DNA from: Lamellibrachia satsuma
Lineage: Eukaryota > Annelida > Polychaeta > Sabellida > Siboglinidae
Assembly (NCBI GenBank): GCA_033239005.1
Contig: BSQZ01000037.1
Location: 5,645,001-5,709,000, forward strand
Direction: 5' to 3'
Length of the DNA: 64,000 nt
Shown here one piece after another: positions 44,786 to 60,440 of this stretch. The notes beneath the pieces are model-generated. The model was not told the DNA's origin and searched no databases. It saw only the letters and a list, made by a program, of their open reading frames with translations. Position numbers and translations under genes: made by a program. Position 1 is the stretch's first letter. Every line of letters starts with the position of its first letter.

Positions 44786-45720
44786 ATTAACTCTCTCACA
44801 CAGCGCTGGCTTATTACTCTCACTCACACCTCTTGGTACTTCAATTGGCACACAAGGCTTCCACAAGAGAGCGCCACTGCTGTCGGTTTGCGGCCTGTCT
44901 GGTGATGGTTTCCCAGGTCAGTCCACATGCCTTCATCTCTTTCTTCATAGTTCTTCGCCAGGTCTCATTGGGACGACCTCTTTTCCGCTTCCCATTCAGT
45001 GTCCAGCGTAGGGCTAATCTGGGCAATGCATCTGGTGGCATTCGACACACGTGCCCTAACCATCTCTATATTCTCTTCTTCACAGTTTGTTTAGTCGTGT
45101 CATGTTTGATTTTCCAATGTTCTGGATCTGGATCGTTTGACTTGTGATTTATTTTCAGCAGCTTTGTATGGCTGGTGTTCACTTTCAGATCCAACTTCTG
45201 TGCTGTCTCAGTCAGTCTGTTTGTCTTCTCTTGCATGTCTCTCTGCCGACCTTAAAGCAGGCTGGTGTCGTCAGCATAGTCCAGATCCTCCAGGTAGGCG
45301 GTGAGGGTCCATCTGATTCCCCTGCTGCTGTATGTTGTCGTCACTTTCATAAGCCAGTCCAATGCAGTAGTGAGGAGGAATTGTGATAAGATGCAGCCTG
45401 GCTTGTCCCCTGTGGTGATACTGAAGCTATCTGTGAGCTAGTTGTTGCAAATAACTTTGCATTCAAAGTCTCTGTATAGACGTTTTATGATATTCACCAT
45501 CTACTGGGGGATCCCATACGATCGGGGGATTTTCCAGAGTGATTCTCGATTCTCTCTGTCGAACGCCTTTTCAAAATCTATGAAGTTTGCGTAAATGGTA
45601 ATGTTCCATTCCGCTGACTGTTGAGCTGGCTTATTATCATCACTATAATTATGTTTCGATATCTCCAGTATAACAGTGTTGTCAACATACGAACAATGCA
45701 CAATTTAACACTTCACGGTG
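44786..45720 (-). mobile_element. LINE-C remnant (jockey/RTE-like reverse transcriptase 3' part)
   Basis: Minus-strand remnant with reverse-transcriptase motifs in order: YANFIDFEKAFDRENRESLW (45601-45530), a palm block RWTLTAYLEDLDYADDTSLL (about 45315-45255, catalytic DD present, followed by a stop), and the C-terminal block CRMPPDALPRLALRW, GKRKRGRPNETWRRT and QQWRSLVEALCAN (45050-44841), common at the end of many animal LINE-encoded proteins. Sequence between palm and C-terminal block is much shorter than needed, so an internal deletion has occurred. Clade assignment is approximate. Confidence 0.75.
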
Positions 45721-46110
45721 GCGCACTCTGTCGGATTATGTCGGACACGTGGACTTGAGCACACATTGTAATATACTTCTTCTTGCACGTGGCGTAATCG
45801 ACTGTCTGTCGGTCGAATATTTGCAAATAATGCGACGATTTCATAGGTATTTTAAAGGTATTTGGCATGTTTAATTACACTTTCAAAAATTCAGCAAACC
45901 ATGACAATATCAACGATTTCTGAGCAGAATTTACCTGTATTTCCAAATGTAAACAAATTGACCGCGATTTATTTTTAATAGACGACCATTATAATGTTCC
46001 TTTGGATTCGTGCAAAAATTGTGCATTATTTTCTTTAAAATGTCACGTACACATTGAACTTTAATATCAAGACTGTGGAAATTACATACCTATTTTTTAA
46101 AAACTGTGTT
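45721..46110. other. Gene-free stretch
   Basis: AT-rich; nothing recognised. Confidence 0.4.
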
Positions 46111-49852
<3,742 letters not shown>

Positions 49853-50087
49853 GCCACCCACTGCCGGTAGACACTGGGACCTGCCCCAGTGCTCCGGCCA
49901 CCCACTGCCGGTAGACACTGGGACCTGCCCCAGTGCTCCGGCCACCCACTGCCGGTAGACACTGGGACCTGCCCCAGTGCTCCGGCCACCCACTGCCGGT
50001 AGACACTGGGACCTGCCCCAGTGCTCCGGCCACCCACTGCCGGTAGACACTGGGACCTGCCCCAGTGCTCCGACCACCCACTGCAGC
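49853..50087. repeat. 44-bp minisatellite with two hairpins per unit, about 5 units
   Basis: Tandem 44-bp units holding cactggg-acctgc-cccagtg (7-bp stem) and ccggc-cacccact-gccgg (5-bp stem). Units are nearly identical. Since 44 is not a multiple of three, three minus-strand frames show the same peptide shifted; none is likely coding. Confidence 0.9.
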
Positions 50088-53000
50088 GTGAAATGAGCTG
50101 GTACTTCGTGAATACGAGTTTACCGTATGTAGATAACGTTCAAATCAAAATGTGGAGCATAACACGTGGCAGGTGGAGTAATATCAGTGACAATTTGCGG
50201 CAAATCACCATACGTACACACGTCTCCGAAGCCAATAATATATCAAAACAGCTAACAAATAAAAAAACGGCACTATTCAAAATGCCATACAACACATTTC
50301 GATAATAATTCCCTTGATACGTCACTGAAATCCCTATAAAACAAGACCCATAAAGGGTGCATGCTGATAGAGGATCTTGTTTTAGGCATTGCTCACTTTT
50401 CCCATCTTGAATTTGGTAAAATAAGTTAAGTATTCACGCTTTAATACGAAATGGCATATTCAACGACATATTCAACGAAGTACAGTGCATGCTCAGCGGA
50501 AGTGAAATGCACAGTGATGTGACTGCCATATTTGAATTCAACTATTCAGGAACATTAATCTGACGGCAGGTTTTTCCTTCAGAGGTGATCCTGTCATTTG
50601 CAAATTTTATAACACAAGTGAAGTCTAATCAACATACACACTGATTCAGCGCATTTTATGACTGAACAAGACACAATTAAGAAAATATTCACACTTCGAT
50701 TCGACTCCACGTGTTTGTCTTACCGACACGACTCGCTCTCAACAAGAATCAGAAACGCTCCCGATTCTACCGAAGCTCAGAAATCGTGCAGAATAACATC
50801 AGTGACTAAACATCGAAGACACTTATTCCTGAGACTATATCTTCTCAGTAAATCAAAATAACTTGTCAAATTATGGATAATTAAATAATTTTCTATGATT
50901 CCGTTATAGGAAGCATTCGTTTTAATTTCTTTTGCATACGAACGTTAAAAATGTGTTAGTTTGTATGAAACGGATGTGAAGCATCGCACCAGAAAAATGC
51001 ACATTTTAGGTACACGATCTAGCAAAAAACAAAGAAGACATAAAAAGTATGCTATTTGAAGAATGACCCATATGTGCCTATAAGCTACAAAGGGGAGACC
51101 GGGACCAGTTGTAACAAAAACAACATATTTGACGATTATTGTTCGGATTATTGCCCGATCGAAACCTTTTGAATGCCAATGAAACTGCAAGTATCTCCCA
51201 TACAAGTGCATAAATAAATGCTGAATCTAACACATTTTGCGCAATGATACGTTCTATTAAGTCTCCTAAAGTATTACAATTTACCCCGGTATGTGTCAAG
51301 TTGTAAAAGTCCGCGGAGTAAATTGTAACATACAACGTTTCACCATTGGACAACATCTAACATACCAATGTCATTAAATTAATGGATATCAAATTAATGG
51401 CGTTATGCTGCTAATACTTATCTAGGATATATGGCTTATTATTATATTAAATAGGTCCTACCTAAAATAATTCTCTAAGAAGAAATTGGTGGATGCCCTA
51501 TCTGGAACACCGTGTAAACACTGTAATGAAGAATAAGAGTATTATGTTACACTTTCCCAACACGTCGCCTCCCCGTGTAACATGTTTCCCTTGATACGGC
51601 ACTGTTACAATTGTATCCTCGTAATCCGCTTCCTTCCCAATGTTATTCAGTTACCTTACTTTGGTTTACAAAATGGCCGCTATTGTGAATACTGTATGAA
51701 GTTGATTTCGGTGGCAACACAGACATTTTTAATTCAGCCGTGACAACCGTCTTTGTTTTCAAAATGGCCGCCACACGTCAACTTAATTTGCATAGCTTGA
51801 ATATATCCGTTTTGGTAGCATTTGTTTCTCCACAAAATTAGTGTGGCCCATAGTAATTGTTATATTCATAACTTGCTTTTGTGGGGACGCAGTGGGAGTC
51901 ATGGCCCCCATCAAAAGTATGTAGTGCCTCTCGCATATTGGGGTCCTTGCCTGCCGCTTGTGATGTGGACCTCTGCACTAACCCAGCCCAAAATTACGCA
52001 TGACAAATGCATTCTAAATGAATTCCTGAGCTCTAAGTTTAACCTTGCTTTTTTTGGAGAGACCCCCGTACCTCCTCCTACAGAGGAATGCCCCCCCGGA
52101 CCTTACTGCACCCTCTCGCACCAATCTCTCTGCACGCAAGCCGACTCCATTTACAAACGGATTGCAATTATCGCCTCCAGTTGGTAGAGATACAGCGAAT
52201 ATGACGAAGTGCATTTGGTGTTTGGTTGATATGACATTGGTGAAGAGAAGATTTCGGTTTAACAAGTCTGTTTAGAATATCACATCACATATACAACATC
52301 AATCTTTGTAGTTAGCATGCATAATCGTATAGCTCATAATAGGGGAAGGCCGTGTTACGTGAGCCAGTTTTCATTCTTTTTTATATCTAGGGCATAACCA
52401 TATGTATACGTCAACATTGTTTTGTTCACATAAACTATGATTATTAGTATATCATTTAATACCAAAATAATTATATCTAGCATGCATAGATAATTTTACG
52501 TAGACAAGTTTACAGGCTTAATTAATTAGACGACACGTTTAATTAATATATAATTATAGGCCAATCGCAACCAATGTACCTAACTGCTAATATGTTGCCT
52601 TGTAGCCATCCGATGTCCCAATTTACTCGGAAAAATTAATTCCTTGATGTATTTTGGGGTAAAGAACACTCGTATTTGTTCTTTAGCCGCTGCTCAACTA
52701 ACCCTCCATTGGGCCTTGAGTGGCTCAAATAGCCCCGTTTTGACAATTAAGCTTTTTTTAATTAACTTCTGATTAATGCGCCAAGTGATGTAAATAATCT
52801 TCTTCCCTATGCATAATTAAACCATTTGTAAGTGCACAGATAATAAAGTCTGGTTACATGCATAGATAGTTAACACACCAGCAGAGATCAATCACAATTA
52901 CCAAAAGTTTCGAGAAACATAAAAAACATAATTTTATGTCATGTTCGGACAGTTGTGACAAATGTAACCTATTTTTGTCATTCGTGTCCTAATAACATGT

Positions 53001-53657
53001 TCAATCCCTGGGTGGTACCATGTAACTGTCGCTACTGTAGTTTCCTGGGAAACATGGGCGTTTCAACTACCCCAACTAACACTGCCTTCTCTAATATGAA
53101 CAAAAATGATGAACGAACTCACGTCATATCTTGCTCTCAAGGTTATAGAGTATGCATTGACACATGGAAAGAGCGCAGTCGTGGCATGGAGTGGCTATGC
53201 GTGCAGAAGCCACTAACAGAGCAGTTAATCTCTGAAGTATTCGAGTAGAGGCAGACAACTAGCTAATTATTCTTGCACTCAGAACTGCACGTAGATCTTT
53301 CCATGTCCCCAACAACTACGTAGGTGGGGTCGTTTTCTGTTTGGGCAAAACAAAACAAAAACAATTTACAAAATCCTGTGCGGTTTACCTGAAATGGAAA
53401 GGGAAGCGGATCCGGTTGTATAGTTCCAAATGGCGCAGCAACAACAACAGTCACAATAGTCTACCGTCAGCATAAATTGTGACAACACCAACAGTCATGA
53501 CAGTCCAGCGTTAGCATGACATGTCACAACAACAACATATATAACAATCCAACGTTAGCATCAAATGCCACAACAAAAACGGTCACAACAGTCCAGTGTT
53601 AACATCAAATAAGTCTAAGTATGAAATGGAACTGATGCATTGTGTTTGCGAACTATT
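50088..53657. other. Gene-free stretch
   Basis: AT-rich; no recognisable gene. A 97-codon frame at 52955-53248 has clustered Cys residues but no known fold. The segment 53450-53610 contains three to four diverged units of about 60 bp with caacaacaac and agtcca-cgttagcat. Confidence 0.4.
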
Positions 53658-53663
53658 TTTATT
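53658..53663 (-). terminator. Polyadenylation signal of the GPCR gene
   Basis: TTTATT on the plus strand, that is AATAAA on the minus strand, about 83 bases after the GPCR stop codon. Confidence 0.4.
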
Positions 53664-53745
53664 TGACGGTATCTTAGCACTCTTGAGAAATCGACAATAG
53701 GCACATGGTCAAGTATCATTTCATATATAAACATAACATTTTGTA

Positions 53746-54675
53746 CTACCAAAGAGCACACGATTGGTATAATTCCCTGAACAATGTTGCCGTTTTCTTC
53801 CGTACACCTCGAAAGAGGATTAAATAAAGCAGGCTATTTACGAATGAATTACTCAATGCCATCCAAATTGCTGCGAACAGATATGATGACGAAAGATGAA
53901 TTTTACTCCCCGTAAGGAAAACAACCATACTAGGTATACTTAGCACAAGGACTCCCAGGCATACAAACAATACGTTTCTGCCAGAACGAATCGACTGCAC
54001 AGTCAACGACGCATAATTCCCAATGACGCCAACTTGTCCACCAATAGAGTTCACTTGAGCTGTTATTTGTAGATGAGCACGCACCACCACACAAAATATT
54101 CTTGTCGTGGCATAAACTATGACCATCAGAGGAAGGGCGATAAATAAGACTCTGATTGTTGTCACAACCGACTTCTCTGAAATAGCCGATGCGTCATAGA
54201 TGCACGTCACGAGGTTCCACGGAAGAAATGTTTCACTTCCAGCTGCGGCGATCAGAACTCCGGTCAACCAAATACAACCTATTATGACGTAGCAACGCCT
54301 GTGACTGAAGAGTTGCTCGTGTCGGAATGGATGCAATAGGGCGATCATCTTGGACACCGTCAACCAGCACAGACTATGGGCAGAGTTGAAGATGAACCAT
54401 AAGAAGCAGAAACGTTGGATAGCTGACAGGTAGTGGGTCATATTACGCACGCCCGGTGTTGCGTTCGAACACACGGCAGCGCTGATTGGCATCACCGTAC
54501 ACCCAACGCCGAGATCAGAGAGCGTTAGCGAGAGGACGAACAGCGTCGTGCGATCTTCGCGCAGTTGCGGGTATCTTGCGATTACAGCGATCACAAGAGA
54601 GTTCAGTATTACGTTTGTAATGATCACGGCGCTGATCATCACAGGCTTAATAACGTGTACGTCACTTGGATCCAT
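53746..54675 (-). CDS. Class A (rhodopsin-like) G-protein-coupled receptor, orphan
   Basis: Intronless 309-codon receptor. Seven hydrophobic segments at about residues 12-34, 44-66, 84-110, 128-147, 170-198, 234-255 and 263-286. Family marks: Asn25 in TM1 (NSLVIAV), Asp54 in LTLSDLGVG (TM2), Trp136 (TM4), Cys158 in loop 2, Pro182 in FIALPLMVIVY (TM5), Pro248 in TM6. Departures: the DRY triplet is SKM (108-110) before IALLHPFR; the TM6 CWxP Trp is absent (VLSIP); NPxxY is NSLLY (280-284); the TM3 cysteine is not at the usual spacing. The start is Met at 54675 because its context (gccATGG) is strong; an in-frame ATG at 54756 would add 27 non-hydrophobic residues. It is a plasma-membrane receptor by family; the ligand is unknown. 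The clean frame argues for function in a region otherwise full of broken elements. Confidence 0.85.
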   Translation of the reverse strand: MDPSDVHVIKPVMISAVIITNVILNSLVIAVIARYPQLREDRTTLFVLSLTLSDLGVGCTVMPISAAVCSNATPGVRNMTHYLSAIQRFCFLWFIFNSAHSLCWLTVSKMIALLHPFRHEQLFSHRRCYVIIGCIWLTGVLIAAAGSETFLPWNLVTCIYDASAISEKSVVTTIRVLFIALPLMVIVYATTRIFCVVVRAHLQITAQVNSIGGQVGVIGNYASLTVQSIRSGRNVLFVCLGVLVLSIPSMVVFLTGSKIHLSSSYLFAAIWMALSNSFVNSLLYLILFRGVRKKTATLFRELYQSCALW

Positions 54676-55559
54676 GGCACAGTAACAAAGCCGGTTCTCT
54701 TTTCGAAATGCACCTATGTCAATGGTGAAGCAATGTTTTATACCTAGTGCTAGCATACAATGATGTGCGTGTATTGGTCAACAAAAGTAATGCCCGGATT
54801 ACTCCACTGGTTCTGATTGGCTGTTTTAATGTGAGGATGTCTTGAATAATTTTGTGTACACGTGCATATGTATTTATTGTAATGAGCACATTGTTGACCA
54901 TTCTGGTAACTTGACTAATCTAATATCATGTCGGTAATTCGAGTAATCTAGTTTTAAGCCAGAATATCGCGTTCGGCACGTAATCGTATGTCGATGTGTA
55001 AGTATGATATTAAAACAGAAGATAGAATTGTGCAAGGGGAAGATATGCACGGAAACGATGGATTAATGGCATTTCATTTTGAATGCTGTTGCTGGTTTTG
55101 TAACATGATCTTATGGACAATTACATATTAGCACTGGTTGCATGGACGAACCCGCTTGCTAGCAAACAAGCTACCCATTCGACAAATGACAACATCATAT
55201 CGAATTCAACCAATCCAACTAATTTCACGAGACACCCTATATGTCTTGCATGACAATTTACGCACTAAGGAGCGTACATGTTGTTTCATCAGTTACTTCC
55301 ATTATAACACAGAGGCATTCCTACCGATTATTAAAGATTTATATTGAAAAAGAAAGAGGGATGAAAAGTCATTCAGTTGTTTCATCTCACGTCTTTTGTG
55401 TCTATACATATTTGTTACAATCAAATCAGTCTAGAACTAAATTCAGATATACACTTAGCATCTGCAGGGACAACAACAATTCAATTATTGCTGACAGAGT
55501 TACTAGGAAAGACGATGACAGAGAATTTTGGAGAGAATTTTGATATAGCATATCATGCT
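54676..55559. other. GPCR upstream region
   Basis: No gene recognised. The GPCR promoter should lie at its left side. A 7-bp inverted repeat (atagcat-atc-atgctat) lies at about 55544-55560. Confidence 0.4.
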
Positions 55560-56046
55560 ATATGAAATTACCGAATGTCGAAAGCAGTTGTTCTTTTGAA
55601 CAGTACACCATTTCAGTACGTTGCTTGTTAATATCATCGTCCAAGTCATTGATATATAATATATTATTAAGAATAATAAAGGTTCTAATACTGATTCTTG
55701 TGGTACCCCATTCCAACTGATTTCCAGTTTGAGACCTCCCCACGTACTACATCGCGGTGTTGTCTGTCAGTCATCCATTTTTTATCCAGTCGATTATGCC
55801 ATCCCCGATACCATGGGCTTTTAATTTAAGTGGTTATCTTTGTTGTAGCACTTTGTCGAAATCTTTCTGAAAATCTAAGTAGATAATATCTACTTGTGAT
55901 CCCACGTCTATCCACTTAGTGATTCCTTCCAAAAAACATAACATATATGTTAAGCATTACCTCGCTTTTAGGAATCCATGTTGAGATGGATTTAATAATA
56001 TATGCCTATAGTTACCACAATGGCATAATTCAGTATGTTAATAATT
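55560..56046 (-). mobile_element. CR1-like LINE-A, copy 2, segment 1
   Basis: Contains the palm/strand block ending ILYINDLDDDI (55743-55558 frame) and, at 55876-56007, sequence closely matching 25557-25689 of the other LINE-A copy (taggaatccatgttga-atgg, tatctact, ctatccactta). Truncated at the left before the YADD region. Joined by interruption to segments at 58035-58885 and 63525-63900. Confidence 0.7.
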
Positions 56047-58034
56047 TGATTTAGATTTACACAACCAGATATTTCTCAAATAAAAGGGTCTGGCATTTAC
56101 GTTTAAATGCAGTTATCTGATTAGTAGCTTTTAAATGATCACTTAGGGAATTCCATAATCGCACTCCATTGACACAGAGACGTAGATCGCATGGTGGAAC
56201 AGACACTTCGCCGGTCTAAGTCATGATTAGCTCGCATTGAATATGTTAATTCCCGTCTAGTAAACAAACACTTAAAATTTGATGGCAAACAGCGACCGTA
56301 AGCTTTGTACATAAATAGAAACGTTTTCAGTTCTATGATATCTGGATATGTGAAAACATGTAATTGTTGGACCGTAAAATCCAACCGTCTTGCACCCTAC
56401 ATAATGCGGATGACTCTTGTTTTGTAATAGGAAAATACAATTAGTATTTGTCGGATACGTGTTTTCCCAAATTTCTGCACAGTAATTTAAATACAGCAAA
56501 AAGAGGGCTATATAAAATACACATACTATTCCTGTCAAACAGATGACTGCATCTATACATTATATATGCACTTTTTAAAAGCTTTGATCGTAAGTGTTTA
56601 ATATAAGCATTCCAATTTAGTAGATTATCAATAAATTCACCCAAAACTTGGTGACTCTTTTACACTTTCGATGTTAACGTTTCGTATTTTGTATTAACAT
56701 CTTTTCTGAGAATAAGATTTCAAAATAACATATAATTAGTGTTAGATATTTTCAGTGTTAATTTATTTACTGCATACTACGTGTGCATGTTGTCCAGCAC
56801 GTTATATAGTGTTTCATTTAGTCTGTTGATATTGCTATTTGCTTTAAAATATTAGTACCCTCAGCAAAGAGAATACATTTTACAAGTTTAGATATGTTGC
56901 ACATATCACTAAAGTACAGAATAAACAGTGTGGAGCCCAAAATCTAACCGTGGCGGACACCACATGAAATATTGCGCACATCGGACTTACATTTGTGAAT
57001 ATACATAAATGATATTTTCATTACATAATAGTTGGTCATTAACAGTGTCAAATGCCTCTTTTAAATTGATAAAGACACCAATATAATGTTTTTTTAGCAT
57101 CTAGTGAGTGGGTTATTCCATCAACTAGATCTATTAGTGCATGACAAGTTGACATATTTTGTTGATATCCGTATTGGCTTGGGCTTATCAAGTTGTGTTT
57201 AGTAGTAAAACAATCTAAGCGATATTTAAGTTTGCTCTAATATTAGTACCAGTGAAATAGGTTAATAATTAGTGGAATAGCATTGAAATAGGTTGCAGTG
57301 AGATAGGTTTATAATTAGTGCACATATACTTATACCCAGATTTAAAAAGTATTTTCATTTTCTCCTGGAATACTCCAGTGTTGAAATATACGTACAAATA
57401 TAAGTGATAGGTTTTGCAATGCAGTTAATAATTTTTTTTACCAAATGCATATTTATATCTTCGTAATCTCTGGATGTTTTACTTTCCAAATGTCCACAGC
57501 TCGGATAACTTCCTTTTCATTAACTGTAGTTAGAAATATTTGATTATTTCTGTTTTCTATGTAGTCATAAATGGAAACATTTGTTGGTGTAGTAATATCC
57601 TCTGACAATTCCGGGCCAACATTAGTAAAATAAGTGTTGAACATATTTGTTGCATCTTCTTTATTAATAATGTTCACGCCATTATTAACGAAGCGATCTG
57701 AGTAGTTATTTCTCTTTAGAGTTTTAAGTACTTTCCATGTACCAGCAATGTCTTTTATTTTCTTTGCAAGTACATTATTAAATACTGTTTCTTAGTAGAT
57801 CTTAGAATACCAGTTATTTTTATATGATTTATATCTGGTTTCCGGGGCGATTGATATGCATGATAGAAATGCTTTATACAGTTTATTTTTCTTAATGCAT
57901 GAGTTCTTTAGTCCTTTAGTAAACCATGGTTTTTCTTAATTAATACTTGGTACTTTATGTCGAATAGTTGTTATTGGACAGTGTTCGCATTCGCAGCATG
58001 TTGGTTGGGAAAGCGTAAGATGATCTAGAATTGG
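56047..58034 (-). mobile_element. LINE-B (jockey/L2-like), decayed, inserted in LINE-A
   Basis: Minus-strand reverse-transcriptase remnant from a second family. From its 5' side: WFTKGLKNSCIKKNKLYKAF (about 57930-57870), the segment 57677-57453 with MFNTYFTNVGPELSEDI, palm block around 57130-57050 with a frameshift in an A-run, LFILYFSDM then FAEGTN (about 56930-56850) where FADDTN is expected, and the thumb/C-terminal block LNYCAEIWENTYPTNTNC and KTFLFMYKAYGRCLP (56500-56300). The catalytic DD is lost and there are several stops. About 320 bp of LINE-A (25720-26040 in copy 1) is missing at the junction, so insertion came with deletion or rearrangement. Confidence 0.7.
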
Positions 58035-58885
58035 TAATCAGGTAAACACCGAACTGAAGTATCCATTTAAGTCTTCCGTCATTAAAATATCTTTTTATAT
58101 TATATTTACAGTAATGTCTTCTATTGGTCCAGCCTAGTCTCGTACGTTTGTCTTGTTTACTCCTGACATATGCGTAGAAACTCTTGCTGTCATTTTTATG
58201 TTACATGCACATTTTTACTCATAGATTCTTTTAGATTTTCTAATGTCAGTCGTAGCTGCATTCAGTGCTTCTTTGTAATTTGTGTAGTCTCTATCCTTTC
58301 TGGTACGCCTATAAACCTTTCATATAATGTGCTTATACGCTATATTTCTAATATCTTCTTTTGACAAATGTTTTTCCCCGACCGTTTGCCTGGTTTTTTA
58401 AGGGAATAAATTGTTCAATGATACTTTCAATTTCATATTTTAGAATGTTCCTATATTCAATTGCTGTGTTATTCCTCGGCGTGTTATTTCAATCTAGTTG
58501 TGCCAAGTATTTTCTCATATCATTATATTTACCTTTGTGGAATATTGTCCTGTATTTCTTTTTATTTTTATTATGATCACTGTTACCCAATGGTTCATGT
58601 ATTTTGACATTGTCCGTTAATTCATTTTGTGAAGACAAAACTATATCTAATACATTTTCTTTCCTGGTTGGTTGTAGCACGTGTTGAACATGGAAGCTAT
58701 CCTATATTAAAAATAGAAATTGTTGGTCTACACCTCTGTACTCTCTAGAAATTTCCATTGTACGTGTCCGTGGTTAAAATCTCCCATTATGGTACATTTC
58801 CCTTTACTAACTTCCTTTATTGCGCTTTGTAGTTTAGTGTTATCCTCTTTATTTATGTGTGGACTTCGTCTTCGGTAAACTACTT
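58035..58885 (-). mobile_element. CR1-like LINE-A, copy 2, segment 2 (endonuclease end and ORF middle)
   Basis: Matches 26043-26395 of LINE-A copy 1 (gtaaacac-gaactgaagta, actcctgac-tatgc) and continues upstream into the APE-type endonuclease: a GDFN motif (about 58790), then LDIVLSSQ and HEPLGNSDHN (58650-58590), whose Asp and His belong to the active site. It breaks off exactly at the 5' LTR; the codons upstream continue at 63525. Confidence 0.8.
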
Positions 58886-59058
58886 TGTAGTGTATTGACT
58901 TTGTCATATTAGTAATAACCGCTTCCTTAATTAGGACATACCCAAATACGGATTACTCCCTGTCTGTACGTCGGAACTGCGCGTAGCAGAATAAATGGTG
59001 TTTCCGCCCTACTGCTAGCAAGCACGTTGTCTGTTCGTATTTGGTGGTAAACACCACA
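58886..59058 (+). repeat. 5' LTR
   Basis: Starts TGTAGTGTATT and ends AACACCACA (TG...CA). Contains an AATAAA (about 58990) that may serve as the element's poly(A) signal. By eye it differs from the 3' LTR by about 15 substitutions and one 2-base indel (about 91% identity). Confidence 0.9.
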
Positions 59059-59060
59059 CT

Positions 59061-59078
59061 TGGCGACGAGGATGGGAT
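59061..59078 (+). other. Primer-binding site
   Basis: tggcgacgaggatgggat, two bases after the LTR, begins with the TGG that pairs with the CCA end of a tRNA. The tRNA is not identified here. Confidence 0.7.
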
Positions 59079-59220
59079 CGTTTTTTGTCATCTACATCAA
59101 CACCGTATGTAGAACATTTATATACTTTTAATGCTGAGCTGAACCGTATTTTCCAATCGACGTTCGTGAGTTTTGACCGCAATTACAATGTTACAACTGC
59201 GAGTTTAGTGTTGTTACTGA

Positions 59221-59604
59221 TTGTGGACTAACTTATGTACGGCGATGACTGGACTCATTGGTCCACGGGATACGTTTCAACCATCAAAAGAATATTGGTC
59301 AACATATATTGAGTGTACGGAACTTTATTTTATCGCCAAAAACGGAAAGGATGAACGGAAGGTAGCTTGCATTCTAAGTTTGATGGGTTACGAGATGTAC
59401 GGACTTTTGCTCCACAGAAGCCGCCCCGAATTAGGATTTAACGAAATCGTGAGAATCTTGAACGAACATTTAGACCCGAGACCAACCGAATTTGCGAGCG
59501 TTTCAGATTTTCTAAGCGTCATCATCATGAAGGCGAGGCCATTTCATGCTATGTTGCTGATCTCAGAAAACTGTCTGTGCATTGTGGATTTAGTGGTAGT
59601 TTAA
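59221..59604 (+). pseudogene. Gag remnant (capsid-like region)
   Basis: The frame contains YWSTYIECTELYF, KVACILSLMG and FNEIVRILNEHLDPRP, the helical capsid-like part of Ty3/gypsy Gag. Similarity stops at about 59500, where a frameshift leads to a stop at 59602. The start is uncertain since the frame is broken. Confidence 0.7.
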
Positions 59605-59831
59605 CCAGCGCCCTCAGTTATCAGTTTTTGTTTGGCCTTAGAAACGACCGTGTCTAACAGAGACTGTTGAAGGGCAAACTCTAACGTTTGATATTGACGT
59701 TGAGTCTGCAAAATTGGATGAAACTGCATCTCGAGACACGTTAGAACTGTAACGGAAGTCAGTCGCTACTGCTGATATTAATTGGCTGCAGGCTAAGCGT
59801 TTCCCGAACAAGCGCCCTACATGCTACTAGT

Positions 59832-60440
59832 ATGTTGCGCTATCGCTGCGAAAAGGGCCCACATCCACCAGATGAATGTAGATACAAAGATTCTGTCTTC
59901 GACAAGTGCCACAAGGTAGGTCATATTAGCCCTGTCTGCCGTTCAACACATACACCATCGAAGGCTGGTGGCAAAGCACAGGCAGCGACGAAACGTCCAG
60001 ACACACAGAAAGTGAACACGAAGCGGATTCACAACATCGAGAAACATGAGAAAGATGACGATGCTGATTTTGTTATCGGCACTCTGCATGCGTTGGACAA
60101 AAGTACTGAGTCGATCTGGGTGGAGCCTGAAGTGGAACCACTGAACATGGAGCTAGATACTGGTTCCACCTACTCGATTCTTCCTTATGCAAGCTACAAG
60201 GAACGGTTCAGTGAGATCCCGATGAAGGACACTACTGTGCGGATGAAGACCTACACCGGACAGAAGCTGGTACCAGTTGGAGTGATGAATGTCAACGTGA
60301 GCTATGGATCCCAGACACAGAAGCTCGACTGGTATATTGTGCCAGAAGGAAAACAGTTTTATTTGGTTGTGAGAGTCTTCGTAGCATACAGCTTGGCTGC
60401 GCTGAGATTCTGTGGATATTCCGGCAAATCCAGAACGTAA
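59832..60440 (+). pseudogene. Nucleocapsid zinc knuckle and aspartic protease remnant
   Basis: A zinc-knuckle-like FDKCHKVGHISPVC (about 59898-59940) has lost the first Cys of CX2CX4HX4C (Phe instead). The protease active site is LDTGSTYSIL (about 60150-60180, Asp-Thr-Gly present). The frame slips near 60365, and the last 25 or so codons are out of phase with the following reverse transcriptase. Confidence 0.75.

Noticed and set aside
44778..45386. Plus-strand frames of 77-104 codons
   Set aside because: Shadows of the minus-strand LINE-C reverse-transcriptase remnant, which has recognisable motifs on the other strand.
58170..58576. Plus-strand hydrophobic frames resembling small membrane proteins
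   Set aside because: Antisense of LINE-A; the minus strand carries the LINE endonuclease and reverse-transcriptase readings.
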